Shown here piece after piece: positions 43,748 through 52,198 of a DNA stretch of 64,000 bases (its first letter is position 1; each line of letters starts with the position of its first letter). The position numbers were made by a program, and so were the translations under genes. The DNA is from CAVUBL01 sp963739795 (GTDB taxonomy: Bacteria > Acidobacteriota > Thermoanaerobaculia > Multivoradales > DATKCC01): the NCBI GenBank assembly GCA_963739795.1, contig CAVUBL010000004.1:62001-126000 (forward strand). The letters are read 5' to 3'. The notes beneath the pieces are model-generated. The model was not told the origin of the DNA and ran no database searches. It was given only the letters and a program-made list of their open reading frames with translations.

Positions 43748-44320
43748 GGCGCGCGCCTCGGCTTCACCCCGTGTCGGCGCGCTTGTGGACTCCAGCCGGG
43801 GTCGGGCTCACGGGGCTCAGACGCCCCCCGGGCGGGAGCCCCGCTCCGCCCCTGCGTCCGGTGGTTGTTGGGAGGCTCCCCCGCCCGCGCTTGGTGGGGA
43901 GAGTGGGGGATCTACGGGGTGGGCGGTTGTGGTGTGGTGGCGCGCGCCTCGGCTTCACCCCGTGTCGGCGCGCTTGTGGACTCCAGCCGGGGTCGGGCTC
44001 ACGGGGCTCAGACGCCCCCCGGGCGGGAGCCCCGCTCCGCCCCTGCGTCCGGTGGTTGTTGGGAGGCTCCCCCGCCCGCGCTTGGTGGGGAGAGTGGGGG
44101 ATCTACGGGGTGGGCGGTTGTGGTGTGGTGGCGCGCGCCTCGGCTTCACCCCGTGTCGGCGCGCTTGTGGACTCCAGTCGGGGTCGGGCTCACGGGGCTC
44201 AGACGCCCCCCGGGCGGGAGCCCCGCTCCGCCCCTGCGTCCGGTGGTTGTTGGGAGGCTCCCCCGCCCGCGCTTGGTGGGGAGAGTGGGGGATCTACGGG
44301 GTGGGCGGTTGTGGTGTGGT
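43748..44320. repeat. Three tandem 191-bp direct repeats plus a partial fourth
   Basis: Units at 43748-43938, 43939-44129 and 44130-44320 are nearly identical; the only difference I found is CCAGCC versus CCAGTC in the third. A degenerate fourth copy begins at 44321. The period is not a multiple of three, so the open frames across it are not coding. A segment at about 43684-43717 is an inverted copy of part of the unit (43823-43852). The 750 bases between the MFS and permease genes contain nothing else. Confidence 0.95.
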
Positions 44321-44395
44321 GGCGCGCGCGGCTGGGGTTCACCCGTGTCGGTCGGGTGGGCGCTTCGGCCTGCGCCTTGCGCCTCCCGGCCCCTC

Positions 44396-45445
44396 CTACG
44401 CCCCGGTCTTCGGATCCCAGAGGTCTCTGAGGTGGTCGCCCAGGAGGTTGAAGGCGAGGACCGCCAGGACGATGGCGAGGCCGGGGAAGGTGGCGACCCA
44501 CCAGGCGGTGGTGAGGACTCCGCGGCCGTCGGCCACGATGTTGCCCCAACTCGGGGTCGGGGGCTGGACGCCGAGCCCGAGGAAGGAGAGGGCCGACTCG
44601 GCGAGGATGACGTTGCCCACCGCCAGCGTCGCTTGGACCATCACCGGGTTGAGGGCGTTGGGCAGCAGGTGCCGGAGGAGGACGCGGGCCGGGTGCATCC
44701 CCAAGCCCCGGGCCGCGAGCACGAACTCCCTCGTCTGGAGGCCCAGGATCTCGGCGCGGACCAGGCGGCTGACGGGCATCCAGGAGGTGGCGGCGAGCAC
44801 CAAGATGACCAGGGCCGTCGAGGGCCGGAAGAGGGCCGTGAGGGTGAGGACCAGGAACAGCCAAGGGAACGCCAGCAGGGCGTCGACCCCGCGCATCAGG
44901 ACCGCATCCAGCAGCCGCGGCCCGGTGGCGGCGACGGAGCCCACGAGGAGCCCCACGGTCATGGCCAGGCCCACGGTGAGCAGGGAGATGGCCAGGGAGA
45001 TCCGCGCGCCGTAGACGATGCGCGAGGCGAGATCGCGTCCGAAGCCGTCGCTGCCCAGGAGGAAGAACCTGTGGTCGGCGACGCCGTCCGGAGTCAGGTT
45101 GGTGATCTCGGCGGCGGGATAGAAGGTCTCCTTGCCGAGGCGCTCGACCCACAGGCCGTCCGAGGTCCGGCGCACCCGGTCGGCCAGCAGCCCGCGGCCC
45201 TCGGTGAGCTTCACCGCCGCCAGGTTCGTGCCCGGCGGGCGGTACTGGCCGGCGGCGGCATCGAATTGCTGGTCGGGATCGTAGGGAGCGATCCAGGGCG
45301 CGGCGAGGGCGACCGCCGCCAGCACCGCCACGAGCAGCCCGCCCGCAGAGCGCGCCGCCCGCCGCCAGGCTCCGGGTCGGCTCGTCGATCCGCCGTCGGC
45401 CCGCCGCCGGCTCGCTCGGGCTTTCCGGGTCTCAGTCGCGAGCAT
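44396..45445 (-). CDS. ABC importer permease, DppC/OppC family
   Basis: Permease of 349 aa of a peptide/nickel-type importer. After one N-terminal helix (about residues 34-51) comes a roughly 75-residue insert. The core then begins FFLLGSDGFGRDLASRIVYGARISL, the DppC hallmark, with the EAA loop in LAARGLGMHPARVLLRHLLPN and the terminal LLGDHLRDLWDPK. The long insert between helix 1 and LGSDGFGRD is bigger than usual. It overlaps its DppB-type partner by 14 bases and belongs to the leftward cluster with the solute-binding protein. No ATPase genes are adjacent. Confidence 0.9.
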   Translation of the reverse strand: MLATETRKARASRRRADGGSTSRPGAWRRAARSAGGLLVAVLAAVALAAPWIAPYDPDQQFDAAAGQYRPPGTNLAAVKLTEGRGLLADRVRRTSDGLWVERLGKETFYPAAEITNLTPDGVADHRFFLLGSDGFGRDLASRIVYGARISLAISLLTVGLAMTVGLLVGSVAATGPRLLDAVLMRGVDALLAFPWLFLVLTLTALFRPSTALVILVLAATSWMPVSRLVRAEILGLQTREFVLAARGLGMHPARVLLRHLLPNALNPVMVQATLAVGNVILAESALSFLGLGVQPPTPSWGNIVADGRGVLTTAWWVATFPGLAIVLAVLAFNLLGDHLRDLWDPKTGA

Positions 45446-46406
45446 CGCGCACCCGCGGGTCGGCCGCCGCGTGCAGCACGTCGGCCAGGAAGTTGCCCGC
45501 CACCACCAGGGCGGCGGTGAGAGCCGTGACCGCGAGGATCACGGGGTAGTCGCGAGCCAGGATGGCCTGGTAGGCCGTCCGCCCCAGGCCGGGCCAGGAG
45601 AACACCACCTCGAGGACCAGGGAGCCGTTGAGTAGAAAGGGCAGGGAGAGCCCCAGGAGCTGGATCACGGGGACGAGGGCGTTGCGCAGGGCGTGCACCC
45701 ATACCACCCGCCGCTCGGAGAGGCCCTTGGCCCGCGCGGTCCGGATGTAGTCCCCCTCGAGCGCTTCGATCATCCGGTTGCGCACGAAGCGTACCGTGGC
45801 CCCGGCCGAGGCCAGGCCGAGGACCAGCGCCGGCAGCACGAGGTGGCGAAGCAGGTCCAGGAACGAGGCCCAGGGGCCGAGGGTTTCCGAGGCCACCGAG
45901 TGGATGTGGCTCGCCGGCAGGATCGGCCAGGTGAAGGCGAAGAGGAGGATCGCCATCAGCCCGAGCCAGAAGAGGGGCATGGAGAAGAAGAGCAGGCTGC
46001 CGATCCGAAGGACGGCGTCGAGTGGGCCTCCCCGCCGCCGCGCGGCGACCACGCCCAGCGGCACGCCGACCAGGTACTGGACCCCGAGGGCTCCTGCCGT
46101 GAGGATCAGCGTGGGCCCCAGCGCCTGGCCCAGGATCCGGGTCACCGGTCGTCCCTGGGAGATGGAGATCCCCCAGTCCCAGGAGAGGACGACGGCCTTG
46201 AGCCAGAGCAGGTACTGGACGACGAGGGGCCGGTCGAGACCGTAGACCTGGCGCAGCCGGCGGATGCTGGCGGCCGTCGCCCGCTCGCCGGACAACATGA
46301 TGGCCGGGTCGCCGGGGAACAGATGGATCAGGAAGAAGGTGAGGGTGAGGATGAGCAGCAGCAGGAGGATCGCCGCGGCCAGGCGGCGGATGAGCAGCTT
46401 CCCCAT
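45432..46406 (-). CDS. ABC importer permease, DppB/OppB family
   Basis: Permease of 324 aa with six membrane helices. N-terminal LLIRRLAAAILLLLLILTLTFFLIHLFPGDPA, the DppB signature region, and the EAA loop YIRTARAKGLSERRVVWVHALRNALVP are clear. The C-terminal NGSLVLEVVFSWPGLGRTAYQAI is typical. It forms the channel with the DppC-type protein. It starts 15 bases after the solute-binding protein gene ends. Confidence 0.93.
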   Translation of the reverse strand: MGKLLIRRLAAAILLLLLILTLTFFLIHLFPGDPAIMLSGERATAASIRRLRQVYGLDRPLVVQYLLWLKAVVLSWDWGISISQGRPVTRILGQALGPTLILTAGALGVQYLVGVPLGVVAARRRGGPLDAVLRIGSLLFFSMPLFWLGLMAILLFAFTWPILPASHIHSVASETLGPWASFLDLLRHLVLPALVLGLASAGATVRFVRNRMIEALEGDYIRTARAKGLSERRVVWVHALRNALVPVIQLLGLSLPFLLNGSLVLEVVFSWPGLGRTAYQAILARDYPVILAVTALTAALVVAGNFLADVLHAAADPRVRDARD

Positions 46407-46421
46407 GGGGTCTCGGTCGGC

Positions 46422-48212
46422 CTAGCTCGGCGGCTCGAGCCACCACAAGCGCAGGTACCAGAAGGCGCTGAGGAGGTTCGGGTGGGTGCCGTGGAGCCGC
46501 CGGCTGACCCCGTTGACGCGCTTCGACTCCCACATGAAGGTCATGGGCTGGTCGCGGTGGATGATCTGCTGGAGCCGGAGCAGGATCGGCTTGGCGTCCG
46601 CCAGGTCGGAGAGGGCCTCCATCCGGTCGATCAGCCGGTCTACCTCGGGGTCCGAGTAGGCGGAGAAGTTCTCGCCCCCGTCGCCGATCTCGCTGGTGTC
46701 GAAGGCGTAGCGCATGTCGAGGCTGGTGGGCATGCCCCAGGCGGTGAGGACCGCATCGAAGTGCTGGTTCTGGACCAGGTTGGTCATGGAGTTGAACTCG
46801 ACGATCCGCGGCCGGGCCTGGATGCCCACCTTCTTGAGCTGCGCCTGGATCATCACTACGGCGTTGATCCGCTCCTGGTTGCCCTGGTTGGTCATCAGCT
46901 CGAAGGCGAAGGGCTGGCCGTCCTTGTCGATCACCCCGTCGCCGTCGTGGTCGGTCCAACCGGCTTCGGCGAGCAGCTTGCGAGCCCGCTCGGGGTCGTA
47001 GGGCCAAGCCTTGAGCGAGGTGTCGTGCGCCCAGTTGTTGGCGACGATGGGCGAGGTGGCGAGCCGGGCCCAAGGGCCCCACAGGGCGTCGATGATTCCC
47101 TGGCGGTCGATGGCCATGGTGAGGGCCTGGCGCACCCGGCGGTCGGCGAAGAGCGGGCGCTTGATGTTCCAAGCGATGAAGGAGTAGAGGCGGTGCCAAT
47201 ACGCCTCGACGCGCAGAAGCTTGGAGGCCTCGACGCGAGGAATGTCCTGGATCGGGAGCTGCTCGACGAACTGGAGGTCGCCGGCCAGGAGCTGGTTGAC
47301 CTGGTTGCTCTTCTCGGGGATCAAACGGTAGACCACCCGGTCGAGCCGCGGGAGCTCGGGGTCGAAGTAGTGCTCGTTGCGGACCAGGACGAGCTCCTGC
47401 TGCGGGGTCCAGTGCTCCAGCTTGAAGGGACCGTCGACCACCATGGTGCGGAGGAACTCGTCGGAGCTCTGGCGCCACCGGGAGAACGGGATCTTCCCCC
47501 AGGTGTGCTTGGGCAGGATGAGTCCCTCGCAGGTCGTGTTGAACTGGCTGGGGCTGACCTTCGTGTAGTGGAACCGGACGGTCAAGGGGTCCACGACCTC
47601 CACGTCCTGGATCGAGTCCTTGAGGTAGGCGGCGGGCCAGGCGACGCTGGGGTCGGTCTGCGCCTGCCAGGAGAAGCGCACGTCGTCGGCGGTGACCGGC
47701 ACGCCGTCGCTCCACTCGACGTCGTCGCGCAGGTGGAAGGTGAGGGTCAGGTGGTCGTCCGACCAATCCCAGGCGCGTGCGAGCTCCGGGTCCCAGGTGG
47801 GGGGGTGGTCCTCGGAGTTCGGATTCTCTTCCGCCAGGTGCAGGAACATCTGGAAGAGGACGTCGGTGAGGCCTCGGGTGTTGGTGGCCGTCAGCTCGTT
47901 GACACCGTCGATGTCGCTGATCGTGCCGACCACCACCGTGCCGCCGCGGACGGGTGTGGTGGGAGTGGCGGGTGCCGCCGGCGCGGCGTGCTCCGCGACG
48001 GGGGTGGCGGACGGAGGCGATTCGGAGCTGGGGCCGCACCCAGCGAATGCGGCGAGGAGGGGGAGGGCGAGGCCCAGGGCGAGGGCACGAAGGGCGCGGC
48101 TCCTCGCTCCTCGCCCCGCCTTTGCCGTCTCGACCCCGGGATCCACCCCGCGAGCCCCTTGCGCGCGCCGGCCTCGTACGGCCGCGCGGACTCCTAGCTC
48201 GTCTCCTGTCAT
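46422..48212 (-). CDS. Family 5 extracellular solute-binding lipoprotein (peptide/nickel-type)
   Basis: Substrate-binding protein of the importer (596 aa by this start). A lipobox LLAAFAGC (Cys59) follows a hydrophobic core, so the mature protein is lipid-anchored. Family 5 (SBP_bac_5) segments are LTFHLRDDVEWSDGVPVTADDV, QALTMAIDRQGIIDALWG and the LLAEAGWTDHDGDGVID segment. The 40 residues before the signal core are unusually long and Arg-rich, so the true start may lie downstream of 48212. It heads the leftward transcript; ligand is unknown. Confidence 0.9.
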   Translation of the reverse strand: MTGDELGVRAAVRGRRAQGARGVDPGVETAKAGRGARSRALRALALGLALPLLAAFAGCGPSSESPPSATPVAEHAAPAAPATPTTPVRGGTVVVGTISDIDGVNELTATNTRGLTDVLFQMFLHLAEENPNSEDHPPTWDPELARAWDWSDDHLTLTFHLRDDVEWSDGVPVTADDVRFSWQAQTDPSVAWPAAYLKDSIQDVEVVDPLTVRFHYTKVSPSQFNTTCEGLILPKHTWGKIPFSRWRQSSDEFLRTMVVDGPFKLEHWTPQQELVLVRNEHYFDPELPRLDRVVYRLIPEKSNQVNQLLAGDLQFVEQLPIQDIPRVEASKLLRVEAYWHRLYSFIAWNIKRPLFADRRVRQALTMAIDRQGIIDALWGPWARLATSPIVANNWAHDTSLKAWPYDPERARKLLAEAGWTDHDGDGVIDKDGQPFAFELMTNQGNQERINAVVMIQAQLKKVGIQARPRIVEFNSMTNLVQNQHFDAVLTAWGMPTSLDMRYAFDTSEIGDGGENFSAYSDPEVDRLIDRMEALSDLADAKPILLRLQQIIHRDQPMTFMWESKRVNGVSRRLHGTHPNLLSAFWYLRLWWLEPPS

Positions 48213-48300
48213 GTGGGATCCCGCACGAATCGTACCCGGCGGGGAGCGGGCCGGTCAACCGCGGCGAAGGGGCACCGGCCGCCGGTCGGCCCGAGACCAG

Positions 48301-48333
48301 GGCGCCCCGCTCCCTTTCCGGAAGCGGGGCGCC
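48301..48333 (-). terminator. Terminator hairpin after hsp20-1
   Basis: A perfect 11-bp stem (GGCGCCCCGCT at 48301-48311, complement at 48323-48333) with an 11-base loop lies between the end of the small heat-shock gene and the start of the solute-binding gene. Confidence 0.6.
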
Positions 48334-48376
48334 TTCAGTCCCGAGACGTGGCGAGCGCCGGGAGCGCTCGGGCCGG

Positions 48377-48826
48377 TCAGGAGATCTCGATCTTGCGCGG
48401 CTTCGCCTCCTCGACCTTGGGCACGTCGATGCGCAGGACGCCGTCGGCAAACGTGGCCTTGACGCCGTCAGGCCGGACGTTGGCCGGCAGATGGAAGGAG
48501 CGGTGGAACGCGCCGTAGGCGCGCTCGAGCCGGTGGTAGCTCTCGCGGGACTCCTCGTCGGCGAAGAGGCGCTCGCCTCGGATCGTCAGCACGTTGTCCT
48601 CCAGCGTGATCTCCACGTCCTTCTTCGACAGGCCGGGCAGCTCCGCATAGAGCACCAGCCCGTCGGCGTTCTCGGCGATGTCGACAGGCGGCATCCAGCG
48701 CCGGCTCGACACCTCTTCGCCCTGCTCGGACCCGACCAGGTCGCCGAGGGCCTGGTCGATCAGGCGGTTGACGCGGTGGTGCAGCACGTCGCCTGCGGGG
48801 CTCCAGCGGGTGACTCCTCTGCTCAT
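48377..48826 (-). CDS. Small heat-shock protein Hsp20, first copy
   Basis: ATP-independent chaperone of 149 aa. The alpha-crystallin domain runs from about residue 48 (MPPVDIAENADGLVLYAELPG) to the conserved TFADGVLRIDVPKVE near the C-terminus; the C-terminal PRKIEI supplies the I-x-I anchor. The ATG at 48826 follows GGAGGAGAG. It is paralogous to the copy at 50589-51038, with the histidine kinase between them in opposite orientation. Confidence 0.93.
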   Translation of the reverse strand: MSRGVTRWSPAGDVLHHRVNRLIDQALGDLVGSEQGEEVSSRRWMPPVDIAENADGLVLYAELPGLSKKDVEITLEDNVLTIRGERLFADEESRESYHRLERAYGAFHRSFHLPANVRPDGVKATFADGVLRIDVPKVEEAKPRKIEIS

Positions 48827-49010
48827 GTCTCTCTCCTCCTTCGCGGTTCCGGTGAGTGGGACGGGCCGTTCGCTCGGACCGTCGATGTCCCAAGCATGAG
48901 GACACAACGCTAAGATATTAGGTCAAATTCCCCGAGTATCCACGAAACTTAGTTGAACTGACTCATATCGAGAGGCGCTGGTCACCTCGGCCCGGTGCTA
49001 TTCTCGTGAC

Positions 49011-50552
49011 GTGCTCCGCTCGTCTCGAAAGCCCTCCAAGACCACGGCACGCCGCCTGATCGTGCCTCTGGTCCTGCTCGGGCTGATCGTGGTCCTGGAC
49101 CTGGTGCTCTTCGGGTGGCTCATCTTCCGTTCTCTCTCCCAGCGGGAGATCGAGCAGGTGCTCTTCGAAACCCGCCAGGAGGCGGAGGACATCGCGGGCC
49201 GGATCGCCAATCGCGCCTCGACCGAGGGGGCCGACCTCTACACCGTGATCGCCGTCGAGCGCGACACCCGGACCTACATCAGCTCGGTCCTCCGCCAGCG
49301 CGGGATCGTCAGCTCGGTGAAGGTGTTCGACAAGGACGGCACACTGGTCTACGAGGCCACCGGCGAGCTGAAGAAGCCCGTCGACGGCGGGCCGGTCGTG
49401 GACCTCGACCGCCCCAGGGAGTTCCCGGGCGAGATCCACACCGACGAGGAGACGGTCAAGAGCTCCAAGTACCAGGTCGAGGAGCCCATCGGAAAGTTCG
49501 GGGTGGTGCGCATCGGGATCAGCGAGGAGGACCTCCAGGCCCGGATCGGGGAGCTGCGCCGAGACCTGATCGGCCAGACCGCGACCCTGGGAGTGGTGAC
49601 CATGCTGCTCCTGACCGGCGCCTTTCTCCTCATCTGGGCCCTGATGCGGCGCAGCCAGCGCCTCGAGGAGCAGGCCGCCGAGGCTGAGCGCATGGCCTAC
49701 ATCGGGACCCTCGCCTCGGGCCTGGCACACGAGATCCGTAACCCCCTCAACTCCCTCAACCTCAATATGCAGATGCTCGAGGAAGAGATCGACACGGGAG
49801 GCGGCGCGGCACCGCCCTCGGGCGGCCGGCTCCTGGGCATCACGCGGCGGGAGATCGCCCGCCTCGAGCGCCTGGTGACCGACTTCCTCTCCTACGCCCG
49901 GCCGCGGCCCTTGGATCTCGAGGAGGTGCCGGCCGCGGGGCTCCTCGAGCAGGTCCACGAGCTGCTCGCCGGCGAGGCGGCCAGCCGAAGGGTCGCCCTG
50001 GCGGTGGAGGACCGCAGCGGCGGGGCCTCCGTCCGGGCCGATTCGGGCCAGATGCGCCAGCTTTTGCTCAACCTGGCCCAGAACGCGCTCACCGCCGCCG
50101 AAGAGGTGAGGCGGGGCGACGGCGGGCGGCGGCCGCGGGTGGTGCTGGCAGCGGAGCGTCGCGGAGGCTGGGTGGACCTGCTCGTCGAGGACGACGGCCG
50201 AGGGATTCCGCCGGAGGATCTGGACCGGATCTTCGACATCTTCTTCTCGACGCAAAAGGGGGGCACCGGGCTGGGCCTCGCCATCGTCGACCGCATCGCC
50301 CGCAACCACGGCGGCACCGTGGAGGTGACCAGCGAGGTGGGAGTGGGAACGACGGTGCGGGTGTCGCTGCCGGCGGCCGGTGAGGCGGTGCGCGAGGGCG
50401 AGCCGGAGGAAGCCGAGGAGACCGAGGTCCGGAGCTGGCTCGAGACGCGCCGGGGAGGGCGGCTGCGGGCGGAAGCCCGAAACGAAGAGCCCCGCCCGGG
50501 AAGGCGGGGCTCTCGAACCGCGCCCAAGAGCCTGCACGGCGGAAACACGTAG
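49011..50552 (+). CDS. Membrane sensor histidine kinase (NtrB/AtoS-like)
   Basis: Histidine kinase of 513 aa. Two membrane helices (about residues 16-40 and 195-216) bracket a periplasmic sensor domain. Phospho-acceptor His240 is in GLAHEIRNPLNSLNLN. The ATPase domain has LLLNLAQNALTAAEEV, EDDGRGIP and GGTGLGLAIVDRIARNHGG. The H-box resembles kinases that phosphorylate NtrC-type regulators, but no response regulator is adjacent. The last 55 residues are Arg/Glu-rich, not conserved, and overlap a strong hairpin (50487-50512). Start GTG at 49011. Confidence 0.88.
   Translation: MLRSSRKPSKTTARRLIVPLVLLGLIVVLDLVLFGWLIFRSLSQREIEQVLFETRQEAEDIAGRIANRASTEGADLYTVIAVERDTRTYISSVLRQRGIVSSVKVFDKDGTLVYEATGELKKPVDGGPVVDLDRPREFPGEIHTDEETVKSSKYQVEEPIGKFGVVRIGISEEDLQARIGELRRDLIGQTATLGVVTMLLLTGAFLLIWALMRRSQRLEEQAAEAERMAYIGTLASGLAHEIRNPLNSLNLNMQMLEEEIDTGGGAAPPSGGRLLGITRREIARLERLVTDFLSYARPRPLDLEEVPAAGLLEQVHELLAGEAASRRVALAVEDRSGGASVRADSGQMRQLLLNLAQNALTAAEEVRRGDGGRRPRVVLAAERRGGWVDLLVEDDGRGIPPEDLDRIFDIFFSTQKGGTGLGLAIVDRIARNHGGTVEVTSEVGVGTTVRVSLPAAGEAVREGEPEEAEETEVRSWLETRRGGRLRAEARNEEPRPGRRGSRTAPKSLHGGNT
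50487..50512. terminator. Hairpin inside the 3' end of the kinase gene
   Basis: A perfect 10-bp stem (GAGCCCCGCC / GGCGGGGCTC) with loop CGGGAA. It lies 40 bases before the kinase stop and about 75 bases after the convergent hsp20 stop, so it could serve both transcripts. Confidence 0.45.
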
Positions 50553-50588
50553 TCGCGCGCTACCGCGGCGCAGGCTCTGGCGAGCTCG

Positions 50589-51038
50589 TCAGTTGATGGC
50601 GATCTTGCGCGGCTTGGCTTCCTCGGCCTTCGGTACCTCCACCGTCAGGATGCCGTCCTTGAAGGACGCCTTGACCCCCTCGGCGTTGACCTGGCTCGGC
50701 AGCGAGAAGGTGCGCAGGAACGTTCCGTACGACCGCTCGATGCGGTGGTAGTTCTCCTCCTTGGCGTCCTTCTCGAACCGCCTCTCACCGGACAGCTTGA
50801 GGAGGTTGTTCTCGAGGGTGATCTCGATGTCCTTCTTGGTCAGGCCGGACAGCTCCGCCTCGACGAAGAACGCCCCATCCGTCTCGCGGATGTTGACCAG
50901 GGGCATCCAGGCGCGGTTCGACACGTCCTCGCTCGGCTGCAGCGCCTCGCCGAGGAACGTGTCCATGAAGCGGGTGAAGGGGTCGCGGGTGGTGAACAGG
51001 GTGGTTGCTGGGTTCCAGCGGGTCAGGGCGGTGCGCAT
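50589..51038 (-). CDS. Small heat-shock protein Hsp20, second copy
   Basis: ATP-independent chaperone of 149 aa with the alpha-crystallin domain from about residue 44 (WMPLVNIRETDGAFFVEAELSG) through LKLSGERRFE and FKDGILTVEVPKAEE. The C-terminal PRKIAIN gives the I-x-I motif. It is about half identical to the first copy by eye. A perfect consensus promoter sits about 150 bases upstream (51184-51212), with a long structured 5' leader in between. Confidence 0.93.
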   Translation of the reverse strand: MRTALTRWNPATTLFTTRDPFTRFMDTFLGEALQPSEDVSNRAWMPLVNIRETDGAFFVEAELSGLTKKDIEITLENNLLKLSGERRFEKDAKEENYHRIERSYGTFLRTFSLPSQVNAEGVKASFKDGILTVEVPKAEEAKPRKIAIN

Positions 51039-51183
51039 CGTAGTCTCCTTGGTTTCGTGGTGTCCTGCGAACGATCCTCGCTATTGAGCTGGCGTCGAAT
51101 CATCGCGGCCCCGGAGCCTCCTCCGGGGCCTCGGTCAGCGGAGGGGGTCGTCTCGGCGGGCACCGCCCTTCGCTGACGTTTTT
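51039..51183 (-). promoter_or_regulatory. Long structured 5' leader of hsp20-2
   Basis: The expected mRNA leader of about 140 bases contains a perfect GTCAGCG / CGCTGAC pairing and a perfect 10-bp hairpin (GGCCCCGGAG-GAGG-CTCCGGGGCC). It ends in AAGGAGACTACG before the ATG. A heat-controlled RNA structure is possible, but I do not recognise a ROSE or fourU element. Confidence 0.35.
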
Positions 51184-51212
51184 ATTATAAGACACGACTC
51201 AGATGTTGTCAA
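51184..51212 (-). promoter_or_regulatory. Perfect consensus housekeeping promoter for hsp20-2
   Basis: On the minus strand TTGACA (51212-51207), exactly 17 bases, and TATAAT (51189-51184) match the sigma-70 consensus at all twelve positions. It is an AT-rich island in a very GC-rich region. It points toward hsp20-2. Confidence 0.85.
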
Positions 51213-51308
51213 GGCTCTCCCTGGCCGAGGGTCCATGATCTGAGTGAATCAAGCTAAGGTGCTCTCGATGATATCGTCCGGGGCGAGGGAACGCTGGGGA
51301 ACCGATCG

Positions 51309-51473
51309 ATGGACATTCCCGACTACGTGATCTGCCTCAACTGCGAGACCCCGACCTACATCTTCGAGTGGCGCGACGGGAAGGTCCTCGAGGCCCTCTG
51401 CGAGGTCTGCGGCAACGATGACCCGGAGGAGTTCCTGTCGCCGTCGGAGCTGGACGAGCTCTCGGGAGACTGA
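51309..51473 (+). CDS. Small zinc-ribbon protein, 54 aa
   Basis: Very short gene (54 codons plus stop). Two CxxC pairs, Cys9/Cys12 (VICLNCETPTY) and Cys31/Cys34 (ALCEVCGNDD), should bind one zinc ion as a rubredoxin-like knuckle. The C-terminus is acidic (PEEFLSPSELDELSGD). I recall similar conserved proteins from Acidobacteriota but know of no function. It ends 3 bases before the methyltransferase gene, so the two are likely co-transcribed. Codon use is typical of the genome. Confidence 0.75.
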   Translation: MDIPDYVICLNCETPTYIFEWRDGKVLEALCEVCGNDDPEEFLSPSELDELSGD

Positions 51474-51476
51474 GCC

Positions 51477-52109
51477 GTGACCCCCACCGAAGGCATCAGC
51501 GCCCCGCGCCCGCGGCTCCACGTCGGCTGCGGCCGGGCTCGTCTCGAGGGCTGGGTCAACATCGACGCCCAGGACCTGCCCGGCGTCGACGTAGTGGCCG
51601 ACGTGACCGGCGGCCTCGACTTCCGAGACTGCGAGGCCGTCTACGCCGAGCACTTCCTCGAGCACCTGCGGATCGACAGTGCTCTGGACTTCCTGGCCGA
51701 GTCCCGGCGGGTGCTCGGGGACGGCGGCCTGCTCCGGCTTTCGACCCCCAACCTCGACTGGGTCTGGACCACCCACTACGGCGTCGGCGGAGCGCCGGAG
51801 CTGAAGTGCGAGATGGCGATCCAGCTCAACCGGGCCTTTCACGGCTGGGAGCATCAGTTTCTGTGGAATCGCGAGCTCCTCACCGAGGCCCTCGGGGCCG
51901 CCGGCTTCACGGATCTCGAGTGGTGCCGGTACCGGGAGAGTCGCCACGAGCTGTTTCGCGGGATCGAGCGCCACGAGACCTATCCCGACAACGACGACCT
52001 GCCCCATGTGCTGGTCGTCGAGGCGACCCGCGGTCCCGAGCAACCGGAGCTCCTCGTCGCCCTGCGCGCCCGCGTCGACCGGGACTTCCTCGCCCACATG
52101 AAGGGTTGA
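51477..52109 (+). CDS. Class I SAM-dependent methyltransferase-like protein
   Basis: Protein of 210 aa. The SAM-binding motif I is reduced to LHVGCGRARLEGWVNIDAQ, typical of predicted methyltransferases (PF08241/PF13489-like) that act in glycan or envelope biosynthesis. It continues with YAEHFLEHL, RVLGDGGLLRLSTPN and, near the C-terminus, GFTDLEWCRYRESRHELFRG. The GTG at 51477 follows the zinc-ribbon stop directly. The acceptor is unknown. Its 3' end contains the rplU promoter. Confidence 0.75.
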   Translation: MTPTEGISAPRPRLHVGCGRARLEGWVNIDAQDLPGVDVVADVTGGLDFRDCEAVYAEHFLEHLRIDSALDFLAESRRVLGDGGLLRLSTPNLDWVWTTHYGVGGAPELKCEMAIQLNRAFHGWEHQFLWNRELLTEALGAAGFTDLEWCRYRESRHELFRGIERHETYPDNDDLPHVLVVEATRGPEQPELLVALRARVDRDFLAHMKG

Positions 52110-52134
52110 CTCCGCGGGTGGGCAGTGTTAGCTT
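52106..52134 (+). promoter_or_regulatory. Promoter of the rplU-rpmA-obg cluster
   Basis: TTGACT (52106-52111), 17 bases, then TAGCTT (52129-52134) is a good match to a housekeeping promoter, 65 bases before the rplU start, overlapping the end of the methyltransferase gene. Confidence 0.55.
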
Positions 52135-52198
52135 TGGCGGTCCGCGCCCGGCGCGGTCCCTCGATCTTCCGACACGGCAATCCCAGGAGTGTGCTGAT

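Noticed and set aside
43543..44430. Open frames with repeated 63-64-residue blocks across the 191-bp repeats.
   Set aside because: The period is not a multiple of three, so the same block appears in successive frames; there is no start or ribosome-binding signal.
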